Shown here in pieces: positions 1 through 9,108 of a stretch of DNA of 64,000 nt. This stretch comes from Euglena gracilis. Taxonomy: Eukaryota > Euglenida > Euglenophyceae > Euglenales. How positions within the stretch are numbered: the first letter of the stretch is position 1; each line of letters begins with the position of its first letter. The stretch covers positions 26,114,954 to 26,178,953 of the forward strand of contig CP154954.1 of assembly GCA_039621445.1 (NCBI GenBank), written 5' to 3'. The notes beneath the pieces were generated by a model. That model saw only the letters and a program-made list of their open reading frames with translations, did no database searches and was not told the origin of the DNA. A program made the translations under genes and the position numbers.

Positions 1-312
1 AGTCGTTTTTGTGGCTCACTTTGGCATAGGCGGGGGGGGGGGGGGCTCCGCCCCCCCCCCCCGCACCCCCCCCTCAAATAACAAAATCCCTTCTATGTTG
101 GCAAGACTTGGAGGGATAAGACCTTTTTTTGTGCAACTTTTGACTTATATTGAAAATCCAATGGGGAGAGGTGTTCTTTTGTCAAAAGTGGCCCAAAATG
201 GACATTTCCCCCCAATTTTTTTTTGCATATTCACCCCCGATTGGAGGGTTCTGGAGCCATTTGGGTGGGTTTTGACTGGTGTTGAGGTGATTTAGACGAA
301 ATTTTTTCCCAG
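1..312 (+). repeat. Dispersed repeat A, copy 1
   Basis: This ~300-bp segment recurs as the reverse complement at about 18417-18716. Matching landmarks are the GTGGCTCACTTTGGCATAGG end, a poly-G/poly-C hairpin, the AATCCAATGGGGAGAGGTG block and the GGTGTTGAGGTGATTT end. The two copies differ by scattered substitutions and tract-length changes, so this is an old dispersed element rather than a recent duplication. No coding potential is seen; the open frame across it is mostly poly-Pro/Gly from the homopolymer tracts. Confidence 0.85.
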
Positions 313-330
313 GGGGGGGCTTAGGCCCCG

Positions 331-461
331 GGCGGATGATTGGCTATGACGATCCCGGAGGTCGTACCGACCATGGTCGGCCCGACCTATGGTCGGCCCG
401 ACCTGGCCGTTATCGACCACTGGAGGTCGGGCCAGGTCGGCCCGACCTCCAATCAACCGCA
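331..461 (+). mobile_element. MITE B, copy 1 (GCGGATGATTGG ends)
   Basis: Begins with GCGGATGATTGG and ends with CCAATCAACCGCA, an imperfect terminal inverted repeat. The interior is made of repeated short palindromes of the type GGTCGGCCCGACC. An inverted copy with better preserved ends lies at 4695-4834. It has no coding capacity, so it is probably a non-autonomous DNA element. The superfamily is not assigned because no target-site duplication is clear. Confidence 0.7.
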
Positions 462-558
462 TTACCCCCCATTCTCTTAATTTGGCTGAAAATGCATAAA
501 AACACATTGGAATGACCTCCAAACTGGCAAAAAACGTCCCATTTTTGAAAAAATTCAA
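462..558 (+). repeat. Dispersed repeat C, copy 1
   Basis: Contains AATGCATAAAAACACATTGG followed by a CTGGCAAAAAACGTCCCAT block. The same blocks in the same relative order appear inverted at about 4553-4625, again next to a copy of MITE B. MITE B and this segment have therefore been copied as one larger unit. Confidence 0.7.
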
Positions 559-559
559 T

Positions 560-2285
560 TAGAGTTAGGGTTAGGGATACAGTTATGGTTAGGGTTAGGG
601 ATACAGTTAGGGTTAGGGTTAGGGAAACGGATAGGGTTAGGGCTGGGGATTAGGGTTAGGGTTAGGGATACGGTTAGAGTTAGGGTTAGGGTTAGAGTTA
701 GGGTTAGGGTTTCGGTTAGGGTTAGAGTTAGGGTTAGGGATACGGTTAGGGTTAGGGATAGGGTTAGAGTTAGGGTTAGGGATACGGTTAGGGCTGGGGA
801 TTAGGGTTAGGGTTAGGGATACGGTTAGGGTTAGGGCTAGGGTTAGAGTTAGGGTTATGGATACGGTTAGAGTTAGGGTTAGGGTTAGAGTTAGGGTTAG
901 GGTTTCGGTTAGGGGTTAGAGTTCGGGTTAGGGTTAGGGGTTAGGGATACGGATATGGTTCGGGTTAGGGTTAGGGTTAGGGTTAGGGATACGGTTAGGG
1001 TTAGGGCTAGGGTTAGAGTTAGGGTTAGGGCTACGATTAGGGTTTCGGTTAGGGTTAGAGTTAGGGTTAGGGATACGGTTAGGGCTGGGGATTAGGGTTA
1101 GGGTTAGGGATACGGTCAGTGTTACGGTTATTGTTAGGGTTAGGGATACGGTTAGGGTTAGGGTTCGGGCCAGGGATACGGTTTGAGTTTGGGTTGGGGA
1201 TACGGTTAGGGTTAGGGATGCAGTTAGGATTAGGGTTAGGGATACGGATAGGGTGCGGGTTAGGGTTAGGGTTAGGGTTAGGGATACGGTTAGGGTTAGG
1301 GCTAGGGTTAGAGTTAGGGTTAGGGATACGGTTAGGGTTTCGGTTAGGGTTAGAGTTAGGGTTAGGGATACGGTTAGGGTTAGGGTAAGGGTTAGGGTTA
1401 GGGTTAGGGATACGGTCAGGGCTGGGGATTAGGGTTAGGGATACGGTTAGTGTTATGGTTATTGTTAGGGTTAGGGATACGGTTAGGGTTAGAGTTCGGG
1501 CCAGGGATACGGTTTGAGTTTGGGTTGGGGATACGGTTAGGGTTAGGGATGCAGTTAGGGTTAGGGTTAGGGACACGGATAGGGTTCGGGTTAGGGTTAG
1601 AGTTAGGGTTAGGGCTAGGGTTAGAGTTAGGGTTAGGGATACGGTTAGGGCTGGGGATTAGGGTTAGGGTCAGGGTCAGGGTTAGGGTTAGGATTAGGGC
1701 TAGGGTTAGAGTTAGGGTTAGGGATACGGTTAGGGTTAGGGTAAGGGTTAGGGTTAGGGTTAGGGATACGGTCAGGGCTGGGGATTAGGGTTAGGGATAC
1801 GGTTAGTGTTATGGTTATTGTTAGGGTTAGGGATACGGTTAGGGTTAGAGTTCGGGCCAGGGATACGGTTTGAGTTTGGGTTGGGGATACGGTTAGGGTT
1901 AGGGATGCAGTTAGGGTTAGGGTTAGGGACACGGATAGGGTTCGGGTTAGGGTTAGAGTTAGGGTTAGGGCTAGGGTTAGAGTTAGGGTTAGGGATACGG
2001 TTAGGGCTGGGGATTAGGGTTAGGGTTAGGGTCAGGGTTAGGGTTAGGGTTAGGGCTAGGGTTAGAGTTAGGGTTAGGGATACGGTTAGGGTTAGGGTAA
2101 GGGTTAGGGTTAGGGTTAGGGATACGGTCAGGGCTGGGGATTAGGGTTAGGGATACGGTTAGTGATAGGGTTATTGTTAGGGGGTTAGGGATACGGTTAG
2201 GGTTAGAGTTCGGGCCAGGGATACGGTTTGAGTTTGGGTTGGGGATACGGTTAGGGTTAGGGATGCAGTTAGGGTTAGGGTTAGG
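560..2285 (+). repeat. Degenerate TTAGGG array with 356-bp higher-order repeat
   Basis: Almost entirely TTAGGG hexamers mixed with variants such as GGATACGG, TTAGAG, TTCGGG and GGCTGGGGAT. The variants repeat in order: the landmark GCTGGGG recurs at 1421, 1777 and 2133, exactly 356 bp apart, with a shorter 337-bp unit starting at 1084. This is an amplified higher-order repeat and not a fresh telomere. The array continues at 2562-2768 beyond a MITE. Long frames on both strands (Leu-Gly or Asn-Pro repeats) are artefacts. Confidence 0.95.
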
Positions 2286-2561
2286 CAGGGTTGATCAATT
2301 AACTGACTGTTTTGGGTCAACCGATTAAATTAACTGCCCCCCTCGGTTAACCGATTAACCGATATCCTGCAAGAGAAAGAAACTCAAACAGCATTTGAAC
2401 ATAATTCCTCCAAAAAATTTTCTAGCGAGAAGAAAAGGTATGTCACCTGTCCAGATATTCAAAGCCTTTAACCGATTGGTTAACTGACCCCCCCCTCGAC
2501 TAGTCGATTAACTGGGGGGGTCGTAGTCGATTAACCGAACTTTGGTTAACCATACAACCCT
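2286..2561. mobile_element. hAT-like MITE inserted in the TTAGGG array
   Basis: A 276-bp non-TTAGGG block starting CAGGGTTG and ending CAACCCT(G). The interior is rich in CGATTAACCG and GGTTAACC motifs with C/G tracts. The empty site is preserved in the two preceding 356-bp units (around 1551-1583 and 1907-1939), where GATGCAGTTAGGGTTAGGG runs uninterrupted into GGGACACGG. Flanking GGGTTAGG at 2278-2285 and 2562-2569 fits an 8-bp duplication if the element ends in CCCT; with a CCCTG end only 7 bp match, and the repetitive target blurs the boundary. CAGGG ends and an ~8-bp duplication are typical of hAT elements. No transposase is encoded. Confidence 0.85.
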
Positions 2562-2768
2562 GGGTTAGGGACACGGATAGGGTTCGGGTTAGGGTTAGAG
2601 TTAGGGTTAGGGCTAGGGTTAGAGTTAGGGTTAGGGATACGGTTAGGGCTGGGGATTAGGGTTAGGGTTAGGGTCAGGGTTAGGGTTAGGGTTAGGGCTA
2701 GGGTTAGAGTTAGGGTTAGGGATACGGTTAGGGCTGGAGATTAGGGTTAGGGTTAGGGATACGGTTAG
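2562..2768 (+). repeat. TTAGGG array, continuation
   Basis: Continues the 356-bp higher-order unit exactly where the MITE interrupted it (GGACACGGATAGGGTTCGGG onward) and ends at the start of the next tandem repeat near 2769. Confidence 0.9.
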
Positions 2769-2769
2769 G

Positions 2770-3342
2770 TTATTTTGGGCGTGTGGGGGTCCGGGGGGGG
2801 GGGGGGCGGCACCCCCCCCCCCCGGAGGAGGCCGTAGGCCGACTAAGTTAGCACAAAGGGAGTTTGTTGGGGGGCGCGTTTTGGCCATCCTTGCCTTGCA
2901 CACACACAACAAGATTTTGTTACGGTGCGCGTTTTGTCCACCCTTGCCTTGCACACACAAGGGGATATTGTTATTTTGGGCGGGGGGGGGGGTCCGGGGG
3001 GGGGCGCCCCCCCCCCCCCGGAGGAGGCCGTAGGCCGACTAAGTTAGCACAAAGGGAGTTTGTTGGGGGGCGCGTTTTGGCCATCCTTGCCTTGCACACA
3101 CAAAAGGATTTTGTTAGGATGCGCGTTTTGTCCACCGTTGCCTTGCACACACAAGGGGATATTGTTATTTTGGGCGGGGGGGGTCCGGGGGGGGGGCAGC
3201 CCCCCCCCCCGGGGGAGGCCGTAGGCCGACTAAGCTGGCACAAAGGGAGTTTGTTGGGGGGCGCGTTTTGGCCATCCTTGCCTTGCACACACAAAAGGAG
3301 TTTGTTAGAATGCGCGTTTTGTCCACCCTTGCCTTGCACACA
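2770..3342 (+). repeat. ~190-200-bp tandem repeat E, units 1-3
   Basis: Three units start with TTATTTTGGGC at 2770, 2971 and 3165. Each holds a poly-G/poly-C hairpin, GGAGGAGGCCGTAGGCCGAC, then two related ~60-bp halves containing GCGCGTTTTGGCC and CCTTGCCTTGCACACACAA. The third unit is cut at GCACACAC by an insertion and the array resumes at 4276. Frames on both strands read into the tandem copies and are not supported as genes. Confidence 0.9.
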
Positions 3343-4275
3343 CTACTACAAAAAAGAGGTGGCGGACGCCGGTTCTGTCCGAAGGACGGAACCGGCGTCC
3401 GGAACGCCGGGCTTTGGACAGAACCGGCGTCCGCCACCTCTTGTTTAAGCCGGCGTTTTAGAGACGCCGGGTTCAGGACAGAACCGGCGTCCCCAACCTT
3501 CGGCCAAAGGACACTCCCAGGACCAATCTCCGACCACTGATCTGCAATGTCACACCACTTTGCACTTCACCAAATTCCGGCGATCGCGAGGGTATTTCTG
3601 GCTGTGTCAATCGTCCAGGTATAAAATCACCCCTCGATCGAAAGCTCTTTTCATCAGACGACTGGCGATCACCACCAAATTCAGCCACACCGCCTGGAGC
3701 TCTTATTTTCTGTCACTGGGGAAGCCTAATTTCACAACTCTGGTGCCCCCCCAAGGCCCTCAGGTCGTTGATTCGAAGAGAAAAAACGTTTCTGTAGGGT
3801 TAATTCAGCATCTTAAACCAAAAGTCACTGAAAATTGCCACAAGTTTCGACTCAGATTCTGGCCGATCCGACCATCGCGAGCGTATCTCGGGCTGCGTGC
3901 AACGTTAGGGTACCAAGTTACCCCTCGATCGAAAGCTCTTTTCAACAGACGACCAGCGGTGCTCATCAGATCTTTCCACGCTGCACGGTACTCTATTTCC
4001 AAATCTGGGCCGATTTTCACCAAATTTGGATATCCATCCCACTGGTCCCATATGGCAAAATTCATTGTCCTTGATGGTTGAAACACTCATACCAGCACCT
4101 TAGGGCCACTTTTGGGCACTTTTGGTGACATTTTTAGGAATGAAAACCGGACGCCGGGCTTTGGACAAAACCGGCGTTCCTAACGCCGGGCTTTAGGACA
4201 GAACCGGCGTCCGGAAAGCCCGTGGGGGGGGGGACGCCGGTTCTGTCCTGAACCCGGCGTCTCAAACGCCGGCTT
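3343..4275. mobile_element. Composite insertion splitting tandem repeat E
   Basis: Intact units read GCACACACAAGGGGATATTG; here the junction holds ~930 bp of foreign DNA, so insertion is shown by the sister copies. It has two parts: an 89-bp foldback at 3354-3442 with perfect 27-bp arms, and an ~829-bp element at 3447-4275 with ~45-bp imperfect terminal inverted repeats starting AAGCCGGCGTTT. A 16-bp motif, GACGCCGGTTCTGTCC, occurs about seven times in both orientations near the ends, like subterminal transposase-binding sites. The left junction reads CACTACTACAAAAAA, which resembles a CACTA-type end, but no matching right end is present. No transposase is seen. Confidence 0.8.
3577..3985 (+). 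repeat. Internal duplication inside the 3.4-4.3 kb element
   Basis: Blocks at about 3577-3680 and 3868-3970 share GGCGATCGCGAGGGTAT versus CCATCGCGAGCGTAT, and CACCCCTCGATCGAAAGC versus TACCCCTCGATCGAAAGC followed by TCTTTTCA-CAGACGAC. They are diverged direct repeats ~290 bp apart. The frame running through the first copy (3560-4081, +) is open for 173 codons but matches nothing I recognise. Confidence 0.65.
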
Positions 4276-4545
4276 AAGGGGATATTGTTATTTTGGGCGG
4301 GGGGGTCCGGGGGGGGCGGCAGCCCCCCCCGGAGGAGGCCGTAGGCCGACTAAGCTAGCACAAAGGGAGTTTGTTGGGGGGCGCGTTTTGGCCATCCTTG
4401 CCTTGCACACACAAAAGGATTTTGTTAGGATGCGCGTTTTGGCCACCGTTGCCTTGCAGAAACAAGGGGATATTGTTATTTTGGGCGGGGGGGGGGCTGC
4501 AGCCCCCCCCCCCCGGAGGAAGCTGTAGGCCGACTAAGTTCATTA
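4276..4545 (+). repeat. Tandem repeat E, resumed units
   Basis: Resumes at AAGGGGATATTG with units starting TTATTTTGGGC at 4288 and 4476; the last is partial and runs into repeat C. This is the continuation of the array broken at 3342. Confidence 0.88.
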
Positions 4546-4552
4546 GGGTCTC

Positions 4553-4625
4553 TTTCTTTAACATGGGACGTTTTTTTGCCAGTTTCAACCTCATTCCAAT
4601 GCTTTTGCATGCATTTTGAGTCAAA
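4553..4625 (-). repeat. Dispersed repeat C, copy 2
   Basis: Reverse complement of 484-550, with the ACATGGGACGTTTTTTTGCC and CATTCCAATGC blocks. It lies next to MITE B copy 2, as in the first locus. Confidence 0.7.
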
Positions 4626-4694
4626 TTTTACTGAATACTGATTCAAGTTTCCGGGGGGGGGGAGGGGCTTAACTTTCAAAAAGGGGGGTGGTAA

Positions 4695-4834
4695 TGCGGA
4701 TGATTGGAGGTCGGGCCGACCAGGTCGGCCCGACCTCCAATGGTCGATAGGCCATAGCCAATGGTCGGCCCGACCTAGGTCGGCCCGACCATGGTCGGTA
4801 CGACCTCCGGGATCGTCATAGCCAATCATCCGCA
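4695..4834 (-). mobile_element. MITE B, copy 2
   Basis: 140 bp with perfect 13-bp terminal inverted repeats, TGCGGATGATTGG at 4695 and CCAATCATCCGCA at 4822-4834. The interior is built from GGTCGGCCCGACC-type palindromes. It is an inverted copy of the element at 331-461. Confidence 0.85.
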
Positions 4835-4851
4835 CGGAGCCGGGGGCTTAA

Positions 4852-5115
4852 CGTGACCCCCCCCCCCCTATTTGGCCGCCCTCCGGGCGGCCCGGACCCC
4901 CCTTCTGGCCAATTAGGGGGGGGGGGCAAATTAGGGGGGGGGGTACCCCAAACCCCCCCCTAATTGGCCACCTGGGCCCCGTCCTTCATAGTCGCGAACA
5001 CCCGAAGAACACCCGAACAAAGGCATTTTCCCTTGAAATGAGTAACCCCCCCCCCTAATTGGCCACCTCGGCTCTGGCCAATTAGGGGGGGGGGACAAAT
5101 AGGGGGGGGGTCACG
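4852..5115. mobile_element. TTAA-flanked MITE (piggyBac-type target)
   Basis: 264 bp with terminal inverted repeats of about 22 bp: CGTGACC, a C-run and CTATTTG at the left, and the mirror image at the right. It is flanked on both sides by TTAA (4848-4851 and 5116-5119), the duplication made by piggyBac-type transposases. It contains internal subterminal copies of the TAATTGGCC/GGCCAATTA motif. It is non-coding; a related deletion derivative lies at 6146-6234. Confidence 0.85.
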
Positions 5116-5117
5116 TT

Positions 5118-5219
5118 AAAAGTCGGCGGTTTTGACCCGTTAGTACATTAGAGTGGGTAGTCGGCCGACTAGTCGGCCGACTACCCACTACCCCCCCCCC
5201 CCAGTCTACCGTTTGGCAC
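5118..5219 (+). mobile_element. Repeat D, copy 1
   Basis: Runs from AAAGTCGGCGG through TTAGTACATTAGAGTGGGTA, a CGGCCGACTAGTCGGCCG palindrome and a C-run to CCAGTCTAC. Two other copies lie inverted at 18249-18415 and 20404-20496. All three have the same ends and differ only in the palindromic middle. Probably a short MITE. Confidence 0.8.
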
Positions 5220-5740
5220 TTATGGGGTCCGAAAGACATTCTTTTGAAGGAACCCACTGTACTTGCAGGTTTATTTTGTGCTCCATGCACCATTTGAAAA
5301 ATGTTCTGAGCATTGTGTTGAAGGGGTCTTTTTTGTTTTTCCCCTTTGTTCAGTAATAATAAATTATCTGATTGTCCACTGAAGTAAAACTGTTTCTCTA
5401 GGTTTTGTTAGGCTTTTTACGGTGCTTATTGCTTCACTTAGTTCTTTGACATTTATGTGCAGTGTGGACTTCTCCCTCCAACCTTCCTGAACAATGCCTC
5501 CTTTGTTGTTGTTTTTAATTCAAAGAATCTTGTACGATGCAATTGTCTCCTGGTTTCCAGCATGATACTGGGGAATTGTTTCCACCTTGCACAGATAAAC
5601 AGGAAATTTTTGGGGGGCTTTGTTCCACAATGTCTGCTTCGTTGCAAAATGGATAACATTTTTCACCAACAGGAATTCATTTGGGACGTCTTCATGTGTG
5701 GCAGCACGTCTACCCCACAATTTCAGGAATGTCCCAGATT
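5220..5740. other. No gene recognised (AT-richer sequence)
   Basis: Non-repetitive, AT-richer DNA. Short overlapping frames on both strands (about 60-100 codons) show no domain or codon signature that favours one strand. I see nothing that can be named. Confidence 0.5.
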
Positions 5741-5890
5741 TAGGTCCAGTGGCCATTATTTTTAGGTCCGGTGGACACTATTTTTAGGTTCAGTGGACAC
5801 TACTTTTAGGTTCTCTGGCCTGAATTTAGGTTCCGTGGCCCTCATTTTAAGCCCTGTGGCCACGATTCTCAGGTATGGTGGCCAACATTT
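5741..5890 (+). repeat. 22-bp minisatellite (TTTTAGGTYCRGTGG)
   Basis: Seven diverged units of TTTTAGGTTCAGTGGACACTA start near 5741, 5763, 5785, 5807, 5827, 5848 and 5870, spaced 20-22 bp. The tract decays at both ends and is non-coding. Confidence 0.85.
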
Positions 5891-6039
5891 CAGCCGTTAG
5901 CTGTAATTCAAGTTTTAGGTGGATGCTAATATTGGGGCAAAGTCCTAATTTTGGGTGGAAAATTTCTAATTTTTCGGTGCCAACTCCTATTTTGGGAGGA
6001 AATGCCAGGTTTTTATATCGAGAACTGTGTCCCAGACAC

Positions 6040-6081
6040 CGCCTGGGACACCGGTTCGGGCGGTAGCCGAACCGGTGTCTG
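6040..6081. repeat. Palindrome with CCGAACCGGTGTC arms
   Basis: GGGACACCGGTTCGGG is followed 6 bp later by CCGAACCGGTGTCTG, giving a strong hairpin. The same arms occur as a triplet at 25219-25280. It appears to be a dispersed short palindromic element. Confidence 0.75.
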
Positions 6082-6133
6082 AGGACGCACGGTGTTGTGG
6101 TGCTTGTTTTGCAAAGTTTTTTTTTCATTTCAC

Positions 6134-6234
6134 ATGCATACCAACCCCCCCCATTTGGCCGCCCTCGGGGTGGCCCGGACCCCCCTTTTGGCCAAATCAG
6201 GGGGGGGGGGACAAATGGGGGTCATGTCAGATGG
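6134..6234. mobile_element. Deletion derivative of the TTAA MITE
   Basis: Shares CCCCCCCATTTGGCCGCCCTC and GGCCCGGACCCCCCTT with the first 75 bp of the 4852-5115 element, then jumps to its right end (GGACAAATGGGGGTCATG). The terminal repeats are eroded. Confidence 0.65.
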
Positions 6235-6699
6235 AAACTAGTTAAAAAAACAAAGTCAAGAAAGCGCGTTTTCTTTTTTCATTTTTTTTTTTTAAAAAAA
6301 CACATTCATGGTCTTGGTTGGAAAATCTTTCTTTTAATTTCAGTCTCCCCCCCTGCTTGGGATCAGACATTGGAATGGTTTCAAACAACAAAAGTAGGAA
6401 TAATGGCATCAAAATGGCTGATTTTGACTATTTTTGGGGAAAACAACCAAAAAGACTGGTTTTTGTGACAATTTGGTTGATTTTAGGTTCATCCTTGTGA
6501 TCAAGGAAGGGAAATTTGAAACCGTCATCAAGGCTGGATCGAGGTTGAGGTATTGAGGTTGAGGTTGAGGTTGAGGTTGAGGTTTTCCAACCTCCATCTT
6601 TCCTCAATGTCACCTCAATGCCAAAATCCAAAGGAAAACGACTCAACAACAAAGAGAATTGAAAAAGAGTGTTACAAAGAGAGGCAAATTACTTGGATT
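6235..6699. other. Low-complexity sequence with GAGGTT hexamers
   Basis: AT-rich DNA with A/T runs, and at about 6540-6585 a GAGGTT hexamer repeat. A second GAGGTT patch is at 8600-8650, just outside the far end of the 6700-8398 element. No gene recognised. Confidence 0.6.
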
Positions 6700-8398
6700 C
6701 AGGGTTCGGCGTTTTTTTCCGTTTCGAATAATTCGACTTTTTCAAAGTTGAATTATTCGAATTTTTTGTGAGGAAAATTTCCAAAAATTCCACAGGGTGA
6801 AGCACTGCAAGGGGGATCTGTTTTCCTTCCGCTGGCTACAGTCCTTCCCACGGTGACGGCATTTCCAAGGTACTCGCAGACAGAAAAAACACCTTCTCGA
6901 GAAGTGCTTCAGATAAATTTTGCCTGCCTTTGCGGAAAATCCCGCTCGTGACTCCAACCATACATCTCTCTAAGGTTTTGCGAACCCCCCCCCCCCGGGG
7001 GGGGGCGGCTGCAGCCAGGCCCGATTTGGGCCCCCAGCCCAGCCGCAGCAGCACCCCCCCCCCTCCTACATATTCCCCCTACACTTCCTTTCCTCAATCG
7101 CGTTTTCTTCTCCTTTATTTCCTTTTCACCCTTTTCCTCCTCTTATCCACCCCCCCCCGGGGGGGGTGCTGCTAGCCCAGCTAGCCAGCCTTTTTTGGGG
7201 GTCCAGCCCAAAATTTTTCGGCGCAAAGCGCCGAAATTTTTGAAAAACTGTGTTCAAAAGTGGCCAAAAATGGGGTTTGGGGGGCGTTTGGGGCATTTTT
7301 GGGGGGTTTCAGATGCATCATTTTTTCAAAACTGTGTTCTGCAGGTCATTTTTGGGCATTTTTCCGATTTCAGTCCAGCTCGCCCCGGTTCGGGTCCAGC
7401 CGGGGTCCAGCCCCTCCCCCCCCCCCGGGGGGGGGGGCGGGGTGGCCACCCAAAATTTCTACCCACCCAAAATTTCTAGCCCTGGCCCAGCAACCCCCCC
7501 CCCGGGTCCTTAGAGAGATGTATGACTCCAACGGGGTTTTTTTTTTGCCGGCCCCCCAAGCCATGGCCCCACAGTTGCAGAAGTCCACCCCCACTCCGCA
7601 GAACCCTCCCGATAAAATGGACAAAAAACCAACCCCCTCCCCCAGACCACCCCACCCGCAGAAGCCCCCCCCTCCCAGGCCACCCCACCCCGTACCGGGG
7701 GGGGGGGATTAAAGCTAGACAAAATTGGAAGCCGAAAAAATTGGTGCCAAACCTGAAAACAGCCCAGAAAAAATTGGCAGGTTTTGTTTGCAAGATGACT
7801 GGAAAAAGGGTGATTTTGAAATTTTTGAGGCAGGATTTTCAAAGCCGGAAAAATTTGGCAGGATTTCTGTACGCCAATATTTTCCCAATAAATTTTTTCG
7901 GCCTTCAATTTTTTCCCCCAGTAGAAGCCAAAACCCCCTGCACCAAACCCTCTCTACATCTAGCCCAAAACTAGCCAGCACTTCTGCCCAAAACTGGCCA
8001 CCACATGTGGCCGAAAACTGGCCACCACATCTGGTTCAAAACTGGCCGTTCTTTGCCATTGAAAAGCAAACAGGAACAGCAACAGGAACCAGAAAACTCA
8101 TTTCAAGCGTGATAAATTTCAGTAATTTCTTGCCCGTGAGATCTGAAACAGAGAAAAATGTACATTCACTGAAAGATTGGCAAATTCACCATATGCTCCT
8201 GCATCCGGCTGGCATCTTAGAGTTGTCTGCACAGTCCACAAAATGCAAGTCTCTTCCGCCGAGCACCAATAATTCTGATGAATTAGGAATACCAAGATTC
8301 GCGTTCCGCGATTTTTGAAATTTTCGAAAAATTCGAATTTTTCGAATTTTTCAATTGAAATGAAAAATTCCCAAAATTTCGAAATTTGCCGAACCTTG
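6700..8398. mobile_element. 1.7-kb hAT-like element, non-autonomous
   Basis: Starts CAGGGTTCGGCG and ends GCCGAACCTTG, an imperfect inverted repeat that continues inward with TTCGAAT-rich sequence on both sides. The left inner arm is itself a palindrome (TTCGAATAATTCGAC at 6723 and its mirror at ~6745). The flanks, CTTGGATT (6692-6699) and GCTGGATT (8399-8406), match at 6 of 8 positions, as for an aged 8-bp duplication. A second element is nested at 6959-7524. The interior at 7725-8318 (+) is open for about 197 codons with short iterated NWPPH-like pieces, but no transposase domain is recognisable. Confidence 0.65.
6959..7524. mobile_element. 566-bp element with perfect TIR and 8-bp TSD, nested
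   Basis: A perfect 17-bp terminal inverted repeat (CATACATCTCTCTAAGG at 6959-6975, mirror at 7508-7524) is flanked by identical 8-bp duplications, ACTCCAAC at 6951-6958 and 7525-7532. The interior holds C/G tracts and a CGGCGCAAAGCGCCG hairpin at 7219-7233. The 8-bp duplication fits the hAT class. It is non-coding and younger than the element it sits in. Confidence 0.95.
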
Positions 8399-8744
8399 GC
8401 TGGATTTTTTCAAACATTGGGCAATTGGTCACTTATTTCAAGTTTTGAATCGGCACCCCACTATTGTTTCTTGTTTCCACCCACATATGTTGTAAATTGA
8501 CTTAAAAGCTGTCAAACTTGCCTTTGAGGAAGGGTTTAGAAGAGGAGATGGGCCAATCCATGCTTTTTGTGAGTTCATTTTTTTTGAATTTTGGACATTG
8601 AGGTAACATTGAGGTTGAGGTTGAGGTTGAGGTCGTTGACATTGAGGTTGAACTTTTTTTGAAATTTTCGGGTCCAAAAAGTGGTCATTTTTGGCCATTT
8701 TTGGACCATTTTTGCTCAGAAAAATTCCTTTTTCTTGGCTATGA

Positions 8745-8856
8745 TAGGCACAGTGGGGGGAGGGGGGGGCCCGGGGGGGGGGGCGAGCGGCCGCGCAAGG
8801 GCCGCACGGGGGGGGGGGTCCCGGACCCCCCCCCCCCCCGAGCGGCGCGCCTAGCC
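8745..8856 (+). mobile_element. TAGGCAC/GCGCCTA GC-rich element, copy 1
   Basis: Starts TAGGCACAGTGGGG, has GAGCGGCCGCGC and GCGGCGCGCC motifs, and ends GCGCCTA. Related copies are at 17547-17655 and 17849-17970. The upstream flank (GGGTCCAAAAAGTGGTCATT) is also shared with the second locus. Confidence 0.7.
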
Positions 8857-8924
8857 TCCTTTGGGTTGGAACCAAAATTTTGTTCTCGAGACAGCCAAAT
8901 TTAGGAGGCTGATTCCTAATTCCG

Positions 8925-9075
8925 GGCAAAGTTGAGGTTGGTGATTCCTAATTTGGTGTGGGTGATTCCTAACTTGCGGTGGGTGATTCCTAATTTGGTG
9001 TGGGTTAGTCCTAATTTGCTGTGGTAGAATCCTAATTTGGCAAAGATTTTCTCGCAGCAAATTCCTAATTTCACC
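8925..9075 (+). repeat. ~22-bp minisatellite GGTGATTCCTAATTTGGTGT
   Basis: Six to seven diverged copies of GATTCCTAATTTGGTGTGGG. A similar GATTCCTAATTTT tract occurs at 14895-15035. Confidence 0.8.
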
Positions 9076-9108
9076 GTCCCAAAAATGGCGTCTCCCCCGT
9101 GTCACCCC

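Noticed and set aside
1079-2144. Long Leu-Gly and Asn-Pro frames on both strands
   Set aside because: They are direct translations of TTAGGG repeats, repeat with the 356-bp unit and carry no domain.
3343-3360. Full CACTA transposon
   Set aside because: Only a left-end-like CACTACTACAAAAAA is seen; no matching right end, 3-bp duplication or transposase.
7260-7974. Pro-rich proteins at 7.3-8.0 kb
   Set aside because: Overlapping frames on both strands arise from C/G tracts inside a non-coding element.
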